From the NCBI RefSeq assembly GCF_003464085.1, contig NZ_QSDR01000001.1, positions 62,001 to 126,000 on the forward strand: a DNA stretch of 64,000 nt, read 5' to 3'. Numbering within the stretch: position 1 is the first letter of the stretch; every line of letters starts with the position of its first letter. The notes under the pieces were generated by a model that saw nothing but the letters and a program-made list of their open reading frames with translations, was not told the origin of the DNA and searched no databases. This DNA is from Clostridium sp. AM58-1XD. Lineage in GTDB: Bacteria > Bacillota > Clostridia > Lachnospirales > Lachnospiraceae. The position numbers and the translations under genes are program-made. This document shows positions 36,044-44,603 of this stretch, piece after piece.

Positions 36044-36993
36044 ATGAAAAAGATTGTGAACAGACTGATCCAGTGTATTCTGACCATGTTCATCGTATCG
36101 ATTATCTGTTTTGCACTCATTAAAGCAGCACCGGGTGATCCGGTGCTGACTTATGTAGAGCCGAACATGAGTGAGGAGTACATTGCAAATTTAAGAGAAA
36201 GCCTTGGACTTACAAAACCGATCTGGGAACAGTATGTCATATGGCTGACAAAGATACTTCAGGGAAATTTCGGGAATTCCCTGATGAACGGCAGGCCGGT
36301 GCTCACCCAGATACTGGAGCGCCTTCCTGCAACCGTAATACTTATGGGATCCAGCATGGCTCTTGGATTCGTCATAGCCGTTTTTCTGGGGCTTTATTCC
36401 GGAAAAAACAAAAATGGAGTGCTGGATAAAATTGTGAGCTTTTTCTGTTTTGTCGGCATATCAATTCCCACTTTCTGGTTCGGAATCATGCTGATCTACC
36501 TGCTGAGCGTTTATTTTCATCTGCTCCCAAGCATAGGGATGCACAGTGAGGGAAATGCAGGCATTGGAGATTTGATTATTCATCTGATTATGCCGTGTTC
36601 CGTGCTGACCTTTGCAAATGCCTCGCAGTATATCCGTTATTTGAGAAGCAGTACGATTACAGAAATGTCCTCTGATTATGTGACGGTTCAGACAGCCTAC
36701 GGCATGAAAGAATCTGGAATTCTGTTCAAGCACGTGCTGAAAATGCCATGCTGCCGATGATTACCGTGCTTGGCCTGAGCCTCCAGACGCTTGTATCGGG
36801 AGCTATTATAACGGAACAGGTTTTTGCATGGCCGGGAATCGGCCAGCTGGCGGTAACGGCAGTCTCTCAGTTCGACTATCCGCTGATCATGGGAATTACC
36901 ATGTTCACGGCGCTTCTCGTTGTCCTTGGCAATCTTCTTGCGGACATCCTTTATGCGGTATTTGACCCGCGTATCCGCAAGGGGACGTTTTAG
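36044..36993 (+). pseudogene. oppB: Peptide ABC transporter permease (DppB type), frame broken
   Basis: This would be a 316-residue permease. The first part (36044-36760) contains the family start RLIQCILTMFIVSIICFALI, AAPGDPV, the long extracytoplasmic loop and the EAA loop beginning TVQTAYGMKESGILFKHVLK. The A-run at 36740-36743 appears one base short. With one more A, the sequence continues KNAMLPMITVLGLSLQTLVSG...TEQVFAWPGIGQL and ends at 36993, which is the standard C-terminal half. The next gene begins 15 bases later. Loss of this subunit would inactivate the transporter, and the otherwise perfect conservation argues for a base-calling error. Confidence 0.9.
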
Positions 36994-37008
36994 AAAGGGG
37001 GAGCGGTC

Positions 37009-37842
37009 GTGAAAGAAAATTTATGGAAAAATATCAAGCTGGGATTTCGGACAAATAAGCTGGCAGTTGCAGGAGCAATCGCTATTGTGATTCTGACCCT
37101 GGCTGCTGTATTTGCATTTCTTTACCCGGTGGACCCGAATAAAATCAGCGTAACGGAGCGGTGGCTGTGGCCAAGTGCAGGCCATCCGTTCGGTACGGAT
37201 GATATGGGCAGGGATTATCTTGCGCGCTGTCTCTATGGAGGCCGCGCCTCTCTTGCAGCCGGTTTTATGGCGATGATCCTTTCCACATCAATCGGCATTA
37301 TCGTCGGTTCCGTCAGCGGTTTTATCGGTGGCAAGCTGGATGCTGTGCTCATGCGTATTGTAGATGCGCTGATGAGCCTGCCTACGTTTCTGATCATGGT
37401 GGTGATGAACGCCTATTTAAAGCCGGGACTTCAGAATGTGGTTCTGATTATCGGCTTTCTGACATGGATGAACATTGCCAGGATTGTCCGTGGGGAAACT
37501 ATGTCTGTCAATGAGCGGGAGTACGTCGTTTATGCCAAGATTTCCGGTCAGAAGAAGCTGGCTGTTATCGTTAAGCATATCCTTCCCAATATCATGCCTA
37601 CGATTATCGTGGCGGCGACGATGAATATTGCCAACGCGATCCTTATGGAATCGGCCCTGAGCTTCTTTGGCATGGGCCTGCGTCCTCCGACTGCATCCTG
37701 GGGCAGTATGCTGAGCAATGCCCAGGGATATATTGCAACGGCGCCGTATATGGCATTTTTCCCGGGGCTGCTGATTCTCATTACCGTTATCAGCTTCAAC
37801 TATCTGGGAGAGGTACTGCGCAAAATCTTTGAGCCGAAATAG
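37009..37842 (+). CDS. oppC: Peptide ABC transporter permease (DppC type)
   Basis: A 277-residue permease with an N-terminal helix (LAVAGAIAIVILTLAAVFAF) and five more. Family motifs: HPFGTDDMGRDYLARCLYGG, the EAA loop VNEREYVVYAKISGQKKLAV, HILPNIMPTIIVAATMNIA and AILMESALSFFGMGLRPPTA followed by WGSML. Normal length. It starts with GTG at 37009 behind GGGGGAG. Pairs with the DppB-type subunit to form the channel. Confidence 0.93.
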   Translation: MKENLWKNIKLGFRTNKLAVAGAIAIVILTLAAVFAFLYPVDPNKISVTERWLWPSAGHPFGTDDMGRDYLARCLYGGRASLAAGFMAMILSTSIGIIVGSVSGFIGGKLDAVLMRIVDALMSLPTFLIMVVMNAYLKPGLQNVVLIIGFLTWMNIARIVRGETMSVNEREYVVYAKISGQKKLAVIVKHILPNIMPTIIVAATMNIANAILMESALSFFGMGLRPPTASWGSMLSNAQGYIATAPYMAFFPGLLILITVISFNYLGEVLRKIFEPK

Positions 37843-37853
37843 GAGGAAATGAT

Positions 37854-38852
37854 ATGGAAAATCAGGAGAATAAAAATAAGGCCATCCTTCTGGAAGTAAA
37901 AGACCTGGAAGTATCGTTTTTCGGCGATCTGGGAGAAGTCAGGGCAGTAAAAAATGCCGGCTTTACGATTGGGAAAGGTGAATTTTTCGGCATCGTAGGA
38001 GAGTCCGGAAGCGGAAAGAGCGTGGCGACAAAAAGCTTCCTCCGGCTTGGTCCCGGCAACTGCAGGATCAAGGGCGGGAGCATACGATTTGAGGGACGTG
38101 ATATTCTGGGGCTAAGCAGTGAAGAACTGAGGTCCGTCAGAGGAAAGGATATCAGCATCATTTTCCAGGACTCTCTGTCTGCTCTCAATCCTGTGTATAC
38201 GGTTGGAAGCAAGATGGCGGAAGTGATTCTGCGCCACAACTCCATGACGAAGCAGGAGGCATACAAAAGGGCTGTTTCCCTTCTTGGAGCAGTCGGCATT
38301 ACAGAGCCGGAAAAGTGCATGAAAAGCTATCCACATGAGCTGTCCGGCGGAATGCGGCAGAGGGTCATGATTGCCATGGCCATGAGCAGCAATCCGAAAC
38401 TGATTATCGCCGACGAGCCGACGACAGCTCTTGACGTGACGATACAGGCTCAGATTCTGAGACTTCTAAAAAAGCTGCAGAGAGATTCCGGCATGAGCGT
38501 GGTGCTGATCACTCATGATCTGGGTGTGGTGGCACAGACGTGCAGCCGAGTTTCCGTCATGTGTGGCGGCTATGTAGTGGAAGAGGGGAGCGCGGAGGAT
38601 ATTTTCTATCGTCCCGGCCATCCCTATACCCAGGCATTGATTGCCAGCATGCCGAAGGTAGGCGGAGGAAAATTTGAGCAGTTTCTGGAAAGGGACGTCT
38701 CTGACGACAGCGGCAGGCTGTGCCCGTTTTTAAGCCGCTGCAGATATGCGGATAAAACGTGTGAGAGCCGTCTGCCGGAATTTATTAAAACAGGGAAGGG
38801 CCATACGGTCCGCTGTCACAGGGGAGGTGAGATATCATGGGAAACGGATTAA
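37854..38852 (+). CDS. oppD: Peptide ABC transporter ATP-binding protein (DppD type)
   Basis: A 332-residue ATPase. Walker A GESGSGKS, signature LSGGMRQR, Walker B LIIADEPTTALD and the histidine loop VLITHDLGVVA are all intact. The C-terminal segment has a conserved peptide-transporter cysteine motif (CPFLSRCRYADKTCESRLPE), which in this subfamily can hold an Fe-S cluster. GGAGG precedes the ATG. The last 16 bases overlap the start of the partner ATPase. Confidence 0.94.
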   Translation: MENQENKNKAILLEVKDLEVSFFGDLGEVRAVKNAGFTIGKGEFFGIVGESGSGKSVATKSFLRLGPGNCRIKGGSIRFEGRDILGLSSEELRSVRGKDISIIFQDSLSALNPVYTVGSKMAEVILRHNSMTKQEAYKRAVSLLGAVGITEPEKCMKSYPHELSGGMRQRVMIAMAMSSNPKLIIADEPTTALDVTIQAQILRLLKKLQRDSGMSVVLITHDLGVVAQTCSRVSVMCGGYVVEEGSAEDIFYRPGHPYTQALIASMPKVGGGKFEQFLERDVSDDSGRLCPFLSRCRYADKTCESRLPEFIKTGKGHTVRCHRGGEISWETD

Positions 38853-39805
38853 TCGAGGTAAAAGATCTGTGTGTCTATTTCCGCCAGAAGTCTCCTGGCA
38901 TGTTTTCCTTCCAATCGGACAGGCTGAAGGCTGTGGACCATGTGGACTTTTCGATTAAAAAGGGCGAAACTTTTGGTCTGGTGGGGGAATCGGGAAGCGG
39001 AAAATCGACAATTGGAAAAGCCATTCTGAGATATCACGAACCTACTTCAGGAGAAATCTATTACGATGGCGTGGAAATCGGCCATATGAGGGAACGGGGG
39101 CTGATGCCTTTTCGAAAGAAGATGCAGTCCATATTTCAGGATCCATATTCATCCCTGGATCCAAGCCGTACCGTACAGGAAATCATTTGTGAGCCGATGG
39201 AAATTCACAGGATGTTTACGGCAGCGGAGCGGAAGGAACGGGCAGCGGAACTGATTGAGGTAGTCGGCCTCAAAAAGATCGACCTTCTGAAATATCCCCA
39301 TGAATTTTCGGGAGGCCAGCGCCAGAGGATATCCATTGCCAGGGCACTGTCGGTCCAGCCGGAATTCGTGGTCTGTGACGAACCGATTTCAGCCCTTGAC
39401 GTTTCGCTTCAGGCACAGATCGTGGGTATGCTGGAAGAGCTTCAGGATTCCCAGGGGCTTACCTATCTGTTTATCAGCCACCAGCTTCAGGTGGTGCAGA
39501 AGATATGCGACAATATAGGCGTTCTGTACCTGGGCAGCATGATGGAGATATCGTCTTCGGAAAAGCTGTATGGCAATCCGCTTCATCCCTATACGCAGAT
39601 GCTGCTGTCATCCATACTGCCCCCGGATCCGAGACAGCAGATTCTGGATGATATTACGGCAGATATCGGAGTCCAGGAAAGGACGAAAGAGGGCTGCAAA
39701 TTCCACAACCGCTGTCCGTACTGCACGGAGAGGTGCAGGGAAGAAGCACCCCTTTTAAAAGAGCTAGAACCAGCCCATTTCGTAGCCTGCCATAATGTAA
39801 AATAG
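38837..39805 (+). CDS. oppF: Peptide ABC transporter ATP-binding protein (DppF type)
   Basis: A 322-residue ATPase, the second motor subunit. Walker A GESGSGKS, signature FSGGQRQR and Walker B FVVCDEPISALD are intact, and the C-terminal cysteine motif is present (CKFHNRCPYCTERCREE). The early insertion VYFRQKSPGMFSFQSDRLKA is typical of DppF/OppF. GGAGGTGAG precedes the ATG at 38837, inside the end of oppD. The TAG stop forms part of repeat family 2, copy 2. Confidence 0.94.
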   Translation: MGNGLIEVKDLCVYFRQKSPGMFSFQSDRLKAVDHVDFSIKKGETFGLVGESGSGKSTIGKAILRYHEPTSGEIYYDGVEIGHMRERGLMPFRKKMQSIFQDPYSSLDPSRTVQEIICEPMEIHRMFTAAERKERAAELIEVVGLKKIDLLKYPHEFSGGQRQRISIARALSVQPEFVVCDEPISALDVSLQAQIVGMLEELQDSQGLTYLFISHQLQVVQKICDNIGVLYLGSMMEISSSEKLYGNPLHPYTQMLLSSILPPDPRQQILDDITADIGVQERTKEGCKFHNRCPYCTERCREEAPLLKELEPAHFVACHNVK

Positions 39806-39907
39806 TGACGCGCAGGGAAAGCGCGGAACTATTTGCCGCGGATTGATCGCCAGATCAAGCCGCATCCCGAAGTTTTTATGGAGCGAGTAAGGAGCTAGTG
39901 TAAAATA
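39799..39907 (+). repeat. Structured intergenic element, family 2, copy 2
   Basis: AAATAGT (39800-39806, containing the oppF stop) and GCGC pair with GCGC and ACTATTT. TTGATC pairs with GATCAA (39843-39858). These are followed by TCCCG, GTTTTTATGGAGCGAG and TAAAATA. Stem bases differ from copy 1 but pairing is kept. Confidence 0.75.
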
Positions 39908-39938
39908 CAAATGAAAAAGAGAAGGGAGATACCGTTTC

Positions 39939-41207
39939 ATGGATCAGAAAATTTATAAAGAGTATATTGCGATACTGGAGGAGGAGCTGGTTCCGGCCAT
40001 GGGATGTACGGAGCCGATTGCACTGGCATACGGCGCAGCTAAGGCCAGAGAAGTACTTGGATGTATTCCGGAACGAATGGTAGCGAAATGCAGTGGAAAT
40101 ATCATTAAAAATGTGCGCTGTGTGACGATTCCTAACTCCGGCGGCCTGACAGGAATAGCGGCCGGAGTCACACTGGGAGCCGTTGGGGGAGAAGCGGATA
40201 AAATGATGGAGGTTCTGGAAAATGTAACAGAGAGCGATATCATTCAGACGAGAGAACTGCTTGCCAGGGAAGTATGCGACGTGGAGCTTCTCGATACGCC
40301 GACAGTGCTTCACATCATACTGGAATTTTATGCCGGTACGGACAAGGTGGTTCTGGAGATCAAGTATGCTCATACGAACATAACAAAGATTGAAAAGAAT
40401 GGAGAAATCCTGTTTTTCAACGACGAGGGGGGACAGGAGCAGGAGCAGGCGGACAGGAGCCTGCTGGACTTAGAGCACATTAAGGAATTTGCAGATACGG
40501 TGAATCTGGATGACATCAGAGACCTGATTAAGCGCCAGATTGAATACAACATGGAGATTGCAAGAGAAGGCATGACCGGCAAATACGGACTTGGAATCGG
40601 ACGCGTGATTATGGAGACGTATGCCACCGGCATCCTCACTAAGATGAGGAGCCTGACGGCAGCTGCTTCCGAAGCGCGGATGGGAGGCTGTGATCTTCCT
40701 GTTATCATCAATTCCGGCAGCGGAAATCAGGGGATCGCTTCCTCTGTTCCTCTTGTAGTCTATGCCAGAGAACTGGAACTGCCGGACTACGTTCTGTACA
40801 GAGCGCTCGTATTCTCCAATCTTCTGACGATTTATCAGAAAACATACATAGGAAAGCTGTCCGCGTTCTGCGGTGCTGTTTCCGCATCCTGTGCCAGCGG
40901 CGCCGCCATAACCTATATGGTAGGAGGTTCCCTGGACAGGATTAAAAAGACAATTGAAAACACCCTGGCTAATATACCGGGAATTATCTGTGACGGTGCA
41001 AAGATTTCATGTGCAGCGAAGATCGCCTCCAGCCTTGATGCGGCATTTCTGGCTCATCATCTGGCTATGAATGACCAGGCGTATGCGCCGTTTACAGGAA
41101 TTATTCAGGGACAGGTATCGGAGACAATAATGGGTGTTGGAGCGATTGGCAAAGAGGGAATGAAGGAAACCGATAAGGAAATTCTGCGTATTATGATCGG
41201 AAAATAA
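39939..41207 (+). CDS. L-cysteine desulfidase-type protein (UPF0597)
   Basis: A 422-residue protein of the UPF0597 / CyuA (YhaM) family, related to the L-serine dehydratase alpha chain. Characterised members break down L-cysteine to pyruvate, ammonia and sulfide with a 4Fe-4S cluster. Conserved features: the N-terminal MGCTEPIALAYGAA, GNIIKNVRCVTIPNSGG, the central INSGSGNQGIASSVPL, the SAFCGAVSASCASGAAI cysteine region and the C-terminal IPGIICDGAKISCAAKIASS. The cluster cysteines appear present. It starts at the ATG behind AGAAGGGAG. It follows the peptide transporter and may degrade imported cysteine or serine. Exact substrate is inferred. Confidence 0.87.
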   Translation: MDQKIYKEYIAILEEELVPAMGCTEPIALAYGAAKAREVLGCIPERMVAKCSGNIIKNVRCVTIPNSGGLTGIAAGVTLGAVGGEADKMMEVLENVTESDIIQTRELLAREVCDVELLDTPTVLHIILEFYAGTDKVVLEIKYAHTNITKIEKNGEILFFNDEGGQEQEQADRSLLDLEHIKEFADTVNLDDIRDLIKRQIEYNMEIAREGMTGKYGLGIGRVIMETYATGILTKMRSLTAAASEARMGGCDLPVIINSGSGNQGIASSVPLVVYARELELPDYVLYRALVFSNLLTIYQKTYIGKLSAFCGAVSASCASGAAITYMVGGSLDRIKKTIENTLANIPGIICDGAKISCAAKIASSLDAAFLAHHLAMNDQAYAPFTGIIQGQVSETIMGVGAIGKEGMKETDKEILRIMIGK

Positions 41208-41216
41208 CTTCAACGC

Positions 41217-41363
41217 AACAGTTCAGACGACGGAAAAAATGGCGTGGAACGCAGCATCAAGCTTGCTTGTAAGCAGCGTTCCACGCCATTTTTTCCATCG
41301 GATGAATATCCGATGCTTCTTGACCGTATATTACGGTCAAGAAGATGAGTCGCCTGAACTGTT
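41217..41363. repeat. Four-way-junction inverted-repeat element
   Basis: Four helices are packed almost without spacers. The closing stem is 41217-41231 with 41349-41363 (14 of 15 paired). Inside it are a perfect 21-bp hairpin (41232-41252 with 41276-41296), a 7-bp hairpin ATCGGAT-GAAT-ATCCGAT (41297-41314) and a perfect 13-bp hairpin CTTCTTGACCGTA-TAT-TACGGTCAAGAAG (41316-41344). The 21-bp hairpin has an A-run and a T-run within its arms and may terminate transcription. The element lies between the desulfidase stop and the promoter at 41394. Confidence 0.85.
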
Positions 41364-41393
41364 ATGTCTAAGAAAATAATTATTATAATCCTA

Positions 41394-41422
41394 TTGACCT
41401 CCTGGTAGATATGCTTTAAAAT
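41394..41422 (+). promoter_or_regulatory. Promoter of the M20 peptidase gene
   Basis: TTGACC (41394-41399), a 17-base spacer and TAAAAT (41417-41422). Confidence 0.7.
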
Positions 41423-41426
41423 TATA

Positions 41427-41501
41427 AGAGGTATGCATACAGGCTATGGAATGTCCGCAGAGGGAAAACATCTGTGCCATTTTCAGCTGGGGCATGCCTC
41501 T
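41427..41501 (+). promoter_or_regulatory. Structured 5' leader at the start of the M20 transcript
   Basis: AGAGGTATGC (41427-41436) pairs with GCATGCCTCT (41492-41501). Inside, GCAGA and TCTGTGC can form a second stem. The outer stem begins at about the predicted +1, so nearly the whole leader would fold. No known riboswitch class was recognised. Confidence 0.5.
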
Positions 41502-41534
41502 ATTTATTAAACAGAATACAGGGGGATTAACGCG

Positions 41535-42703
41535 ATGGAAGACATCAAGAAACTTGCAGACAAGTACGAAAGCTACATTGTTGATCGGAGAAGAGAGTAT
41601 CATAAAAATCCTGAACTTTCACTGGAAGAAGTGGAAACAACAAAGAGGCTGAAAAAAGATTTGGAAGATATGGGGCTGGAAGTACAGACATTTCCAGATC
41701 TGACCGGCCTTACGGCAGTGATTCACGGAGGAAAGCCAGGAAAGACGATCGCACTGAGATCTGATATCGATGCGTTAAAGGTAAAAGAAGACACAGCCTT
41801 CCATTCGCTTCTGAGAACGGCAATATGCATGCATGTGGCCATGACAACCACATGTCCATGCTGCTGGGAACGGCAAAGATCCTGATGGAAGTAAGGGAAG
41901 AACTGTGCGGAAACGTGAAACTGATCTTCCAGCCGGGAGAAGAAGTTGCCCAGGGAGCGAGACTGATTATTGAGCACGGCGCTATGGACGGCGTTGACGC
42001 AGTTGCAGGCGTTCACGTATGGGGAGACCTGGATGAAGGAAAGATCAATTTCCAGTCCGGCAACCGTATGGCAGGCTGCGATACGTTCCAGATCCATGTA
42101 AAGGGCTTTGCAGCTCACGGCAGCGCGCCTCATCACGGCATCGATGCCATTGTTGCGGCAGCCAGCATCGTTATGAACCTTCAGACATTCGTATCCAGAA
42201 AAAACAATCCGACCAATCCTCTTGTCGTAACAGTGGGAACGATTAACGGCGGTTCCAGATTCAACACCATTGCAAACAGCGTTGAAATGGAAGGAACGGT
42301 ACGTATTTTTGACAGAGAACTTCAGAAGAAGATGCCGGAAGAGCTGAGAAAGCTGGTTGAAAACACGGCGGCAGCCCTTGGTGCAGAGGCGACTCTGGAC
42401 TACCAGTATATGACGGTTCCGGTGATTAACTCCGATGAAAAGCTTGTAAAGCTGGCGAACGAAGCAGTAAAGAAGCTTTATGGAGAGGAAGCGGCGGCTC
42501 CGCTGGAAGCAATGATGGGCAGTGAAGATTTCTCCTTCTTCAGTGAACACGCTCCGAGTATTTACGGTTACATTGGCTCCAGAAATGAAAAAGACGGCAG
42601 AATTTACTCTAATCATCATGAAAAATATGATATGGCAGAATCCATGCTGAAAAAAGGCAGCGCTGTGATGGCACAGCTGGCTGTTGATTATCTGAACGAT
42701 TAA
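41535..42703 (+). pseudogene. M20 family amidohydrolase, frame broken
   Basis: A 389-residue (restored) metallopeptidase of the M20D group, which hydrolyses N-acyl amino acids or short amides. The first 85 residues end with ALRSDIDALKVKEDT. One extra G near 41795-41797 gives ...EDTGLPFASENGNMHACGHDNHMS..., restoring both the aspartate and the cysteine/histidine metal site. The remainder contains FQPGEEVAQGARLIIEHGAM, GFAAHGSAPHHGIDAI and MMGSEDFSFFSEHAPSIYGY. All catalytic residues of the family are present, so a sequencing error is likely. AGGGGG precedes the ATG. Function within amino-acid scavenging is inferred. Confidence 0.88.
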
Positions 42704-42710
42704 ATATAAA

Positions 42711-42769
42711 AATATCCCGTATTTTGCTTCAAGGCAGCAGCCAAAGAGCAGAATACGGGTATTTTTTTT
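42711..42769 (+). terminator. Terminator, hairpin-family member
   Basis: CCCGTATTTTGCT (42716-42728) pairs with AGCAGAATACGGG (42747-42759), followed by eight or more T. The loop is TCAAGGCAGCAGCCAAAG, the family core. Confidence 0.9.
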
Positions 42770-42971
42770 ATTACATAGACTAACTATGTCAAGTGTTTTT
42801 CGAAAGTTAGTTAAGTATGTTATTTTTGAACCAAATTTTTTCGGAAGAAATTCGTTTCACCATTTTTGTATGAGTCGAAGTATACTGGCCTGATTGATAA
42901 ATGGAGGGCTCCAACCCGCCGTAAGAACAGGTTTGAGGAGCAATTTTGAGTGAAAACAGAAAAATATTCCG
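42770..42971. other. Gene-free stretch upstream of the symporter
   Basis: No supported gene. TTTTTTCGGAAG near 42838-42849 resembles the half-site of the inverted repeat at 42972-42996 and could be a second regulator-binding site. Confidence 0.35.
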
Positions 42972-42996
42972 TTTTTCGGAAAAATATTCCGAAAAA
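42972..42996. promoter_or_regulatory. Inverted repeat upstream of the symporter promoter
   Basis: TTTTTCGGAA-AAATA-TTCCGAAAAA has perfect ten-base arms and ends four bases before the -35 box at 43000. Just upstream, AAAAATATTCCG also occurs as a direct repeat. It is a candidate operator. Confidence 0.5.
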
Positions 42997-42999
42997 TAA

Positions 43000-43028
43000 T
43001 TGACAATGGAGTGTGGATGAATTATGAT
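43000..43028 (+). promoter_or_regulatory. Promoter of the symporter operon
   Basis: TTGACA (43000-43005), a 17-base spacer and TATGAT (43023-43028). The leader to the ATG at 43288 is about 250 bases with no clear structure. Confidence 0.7.
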
Positions 43029-43287
43029 AAAATTATAAAAAAGCACCAAAACGTTTTCCACCTACCACAGTTTTCAACGTTCTGCTGCTTTTCTATACGG
43101 CTGATCTATTGGCGCGCCGCAACACAATTTTATTTATGTATCATGCCGCTTCTGCACAATAAACCAATTTAATTATTACACAAATCCGAAAAAAATCAAT
43201 AGGCAGTTTACACAAAATTGCGGAAGTATGACGATGCTTCTGATTCGGAGGTGTAATCCTTGTGAGTAAGGAGGGAATTTACTCGAG

Positions 43288-44535
43288 ATGGAAAAAATGC
43301 GAAAGGGAAAACTTTCACTGGCAACACAGATTATCATTGCCACGATTGCCGGCGTTCTGTTCGGAGCGCTTGCAGGGCCGTGGTCTTCCAACCTCAAATT
43401 TATCGGAAGTATGTTTCTGCGTTTGATTCAAATGTCGGTCGTCCTTTTGATTATGTCCTCCATGGCTGCGGCCGTAGGCGGAACAGAGGCAAAAGAAGTG
43501 GGAAAGATGAGCGTACATACATTTAAATGGATCATTATTTTTACCGTTATTTCCGCTTTTTTAGGCGTAGGTCTGGGTCTGATTATTCAGCCGGGAGCTG
43601 GAATTACAGTTGTGGAGGCCTCTGAAATATCGGATACCGTTCAGGCAGCCTCTCTGCAGGATACACTTGTAAATCTGATTCCGACGAATGTGATTACTTC
43701 CATGGCTAATGGGGATATGGTACCATGTATGGTCTTTGCCATCCTGTTCGGACTGGGGGCGGGAGCCTATGCGAAGCAGAGTGGAAATCAGGTCATAGTA
43801 GACGTAATCAAAGGCATAAATGCCAGCATTATCAATATTATTGCCATGGTCATGAAGCTTGCTCCGATTGGCATCTTCTGTCTTCTGGCAGACGTAGCCG
43901 GCGCCATCGGATTTAAAATTCTGATTCCTGTTATTAAGTTTCTGGGAGCCATGTTTATAGGAGACGTGATTATGTTCCTGCTTTTCGCCCCGTTTACAGC
44001 GGCGCTCTGCAAGGTAAACGTATTAAAGATGCCTAAGAAATTTTACAAGCTTTCCATGCTGGCGCTCACTACGACTTCATCGGCGATCTGCCTTCCGGTA
44101 AAGATCGAGGATGAAGTGACAAAGTTCGGCGTTAGCAGAAGAGTTGCTGATTTTACAGGTCCGATTACGATGTCTATGAATGCATGCGGAGCTGCGATGT
44201 GCTATGTACTTGTGATCCTGTTTCTGAGCCAGTCCACAGGCGTAACACTTTCCGCTTACCAGTTCTTTATGGCTGTATTCCTTTCCTGCCTCATGGCGAC
44301 CGGCAACATCGGCGTTCCGGGAGGAACCGTCGTGACATTTACCTTTCTGGCCGCTTCCATGGGACTTCCGGTGGGAGGAATCGCGCTGCTGATCGGCATA
44401 GACTGGTTTACCGGCATGTTCCGGACAATTATGAACAATGATATCGACGTCCTGGTAGGAATGCTCGTATCCGATAAACTGGGAGAGTTCGACAGGGACG
44501 TATATAATGACAAGAAAGTTGTGGAGTATAATTAA
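43288..44535 (+). CDS. Dicarboxylate/amino acid:cation symporter
   Basis: A 415-residue sodium- or proton-coupled transporter of the DAACS family (glutamate, aspartate, serine or C4-dicarboxylates). Membrane helices alternate throughout. The serine-rich re-entrant loop is seen as ALTTTSSAICLPV, the conserved asparagine motif as GPITMSMNACGAAM, and the second loop as TGNIGVPGGTVV. It leads an operon with an M20 peptidase and a D-glutamate cyclase-like gene, making glutamate (either enantiomer) a good candidate substrate. AGGAGG lies 12 bases before the ATG, slightly far; a second ATG at 43297 is an alternative. Confidence 0.92.
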   Translation: MEKMRKGKLSLATQIIIATIAGVLFGALAGPWSSNLKFIGSMFLRLIQMSVVLLIMSSMAAAVGGTEAKEVGKMSVHTFKWIIIFTVISAFLGVGLGLIIQPGAGITVVEASEISDTVQAASLQDTLVNLIPTNVITSMANGDMVPCMVFAILFGLGAGAYAKQSGNQVIVDVIKGINASIINIIAMVMKLAPIGIFCLLADVAGAIGFKILIPVIKFLGAMFIGDVIMFLLFAPFTAALCKVNVLKMPKKFYKLSMLALTTTSSAICLPVKIEDEVTKFGVSRRVADFTGPITMSMNACGAAMCYVLVILFLSQSTGVTLSAYQFFMAVFLSCLMATGNIGVPGGTVVTFTFLAASMGLPVGGIALLIGIDWFTGMFRTIMNNDIDVLVGMLVSDKLGEFDRDVYNDKKVVEYN

Positions 44536-44603
44536 ATATAAAAGGAACTGGACAAGAGAGTCCGGAAAATGAACGTTTAGGACAAGAGAGGAGAACAGAG
44601 AAG

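Noticed and set aside
41217..41363. Miniature transposable element with target-site duplication
   Set aside because: The closing stem could be terminal repeats, but the flanking bases (ACGC and ATGT) do not form a direct duplication, so the transposon call is not supported, although not excluded.
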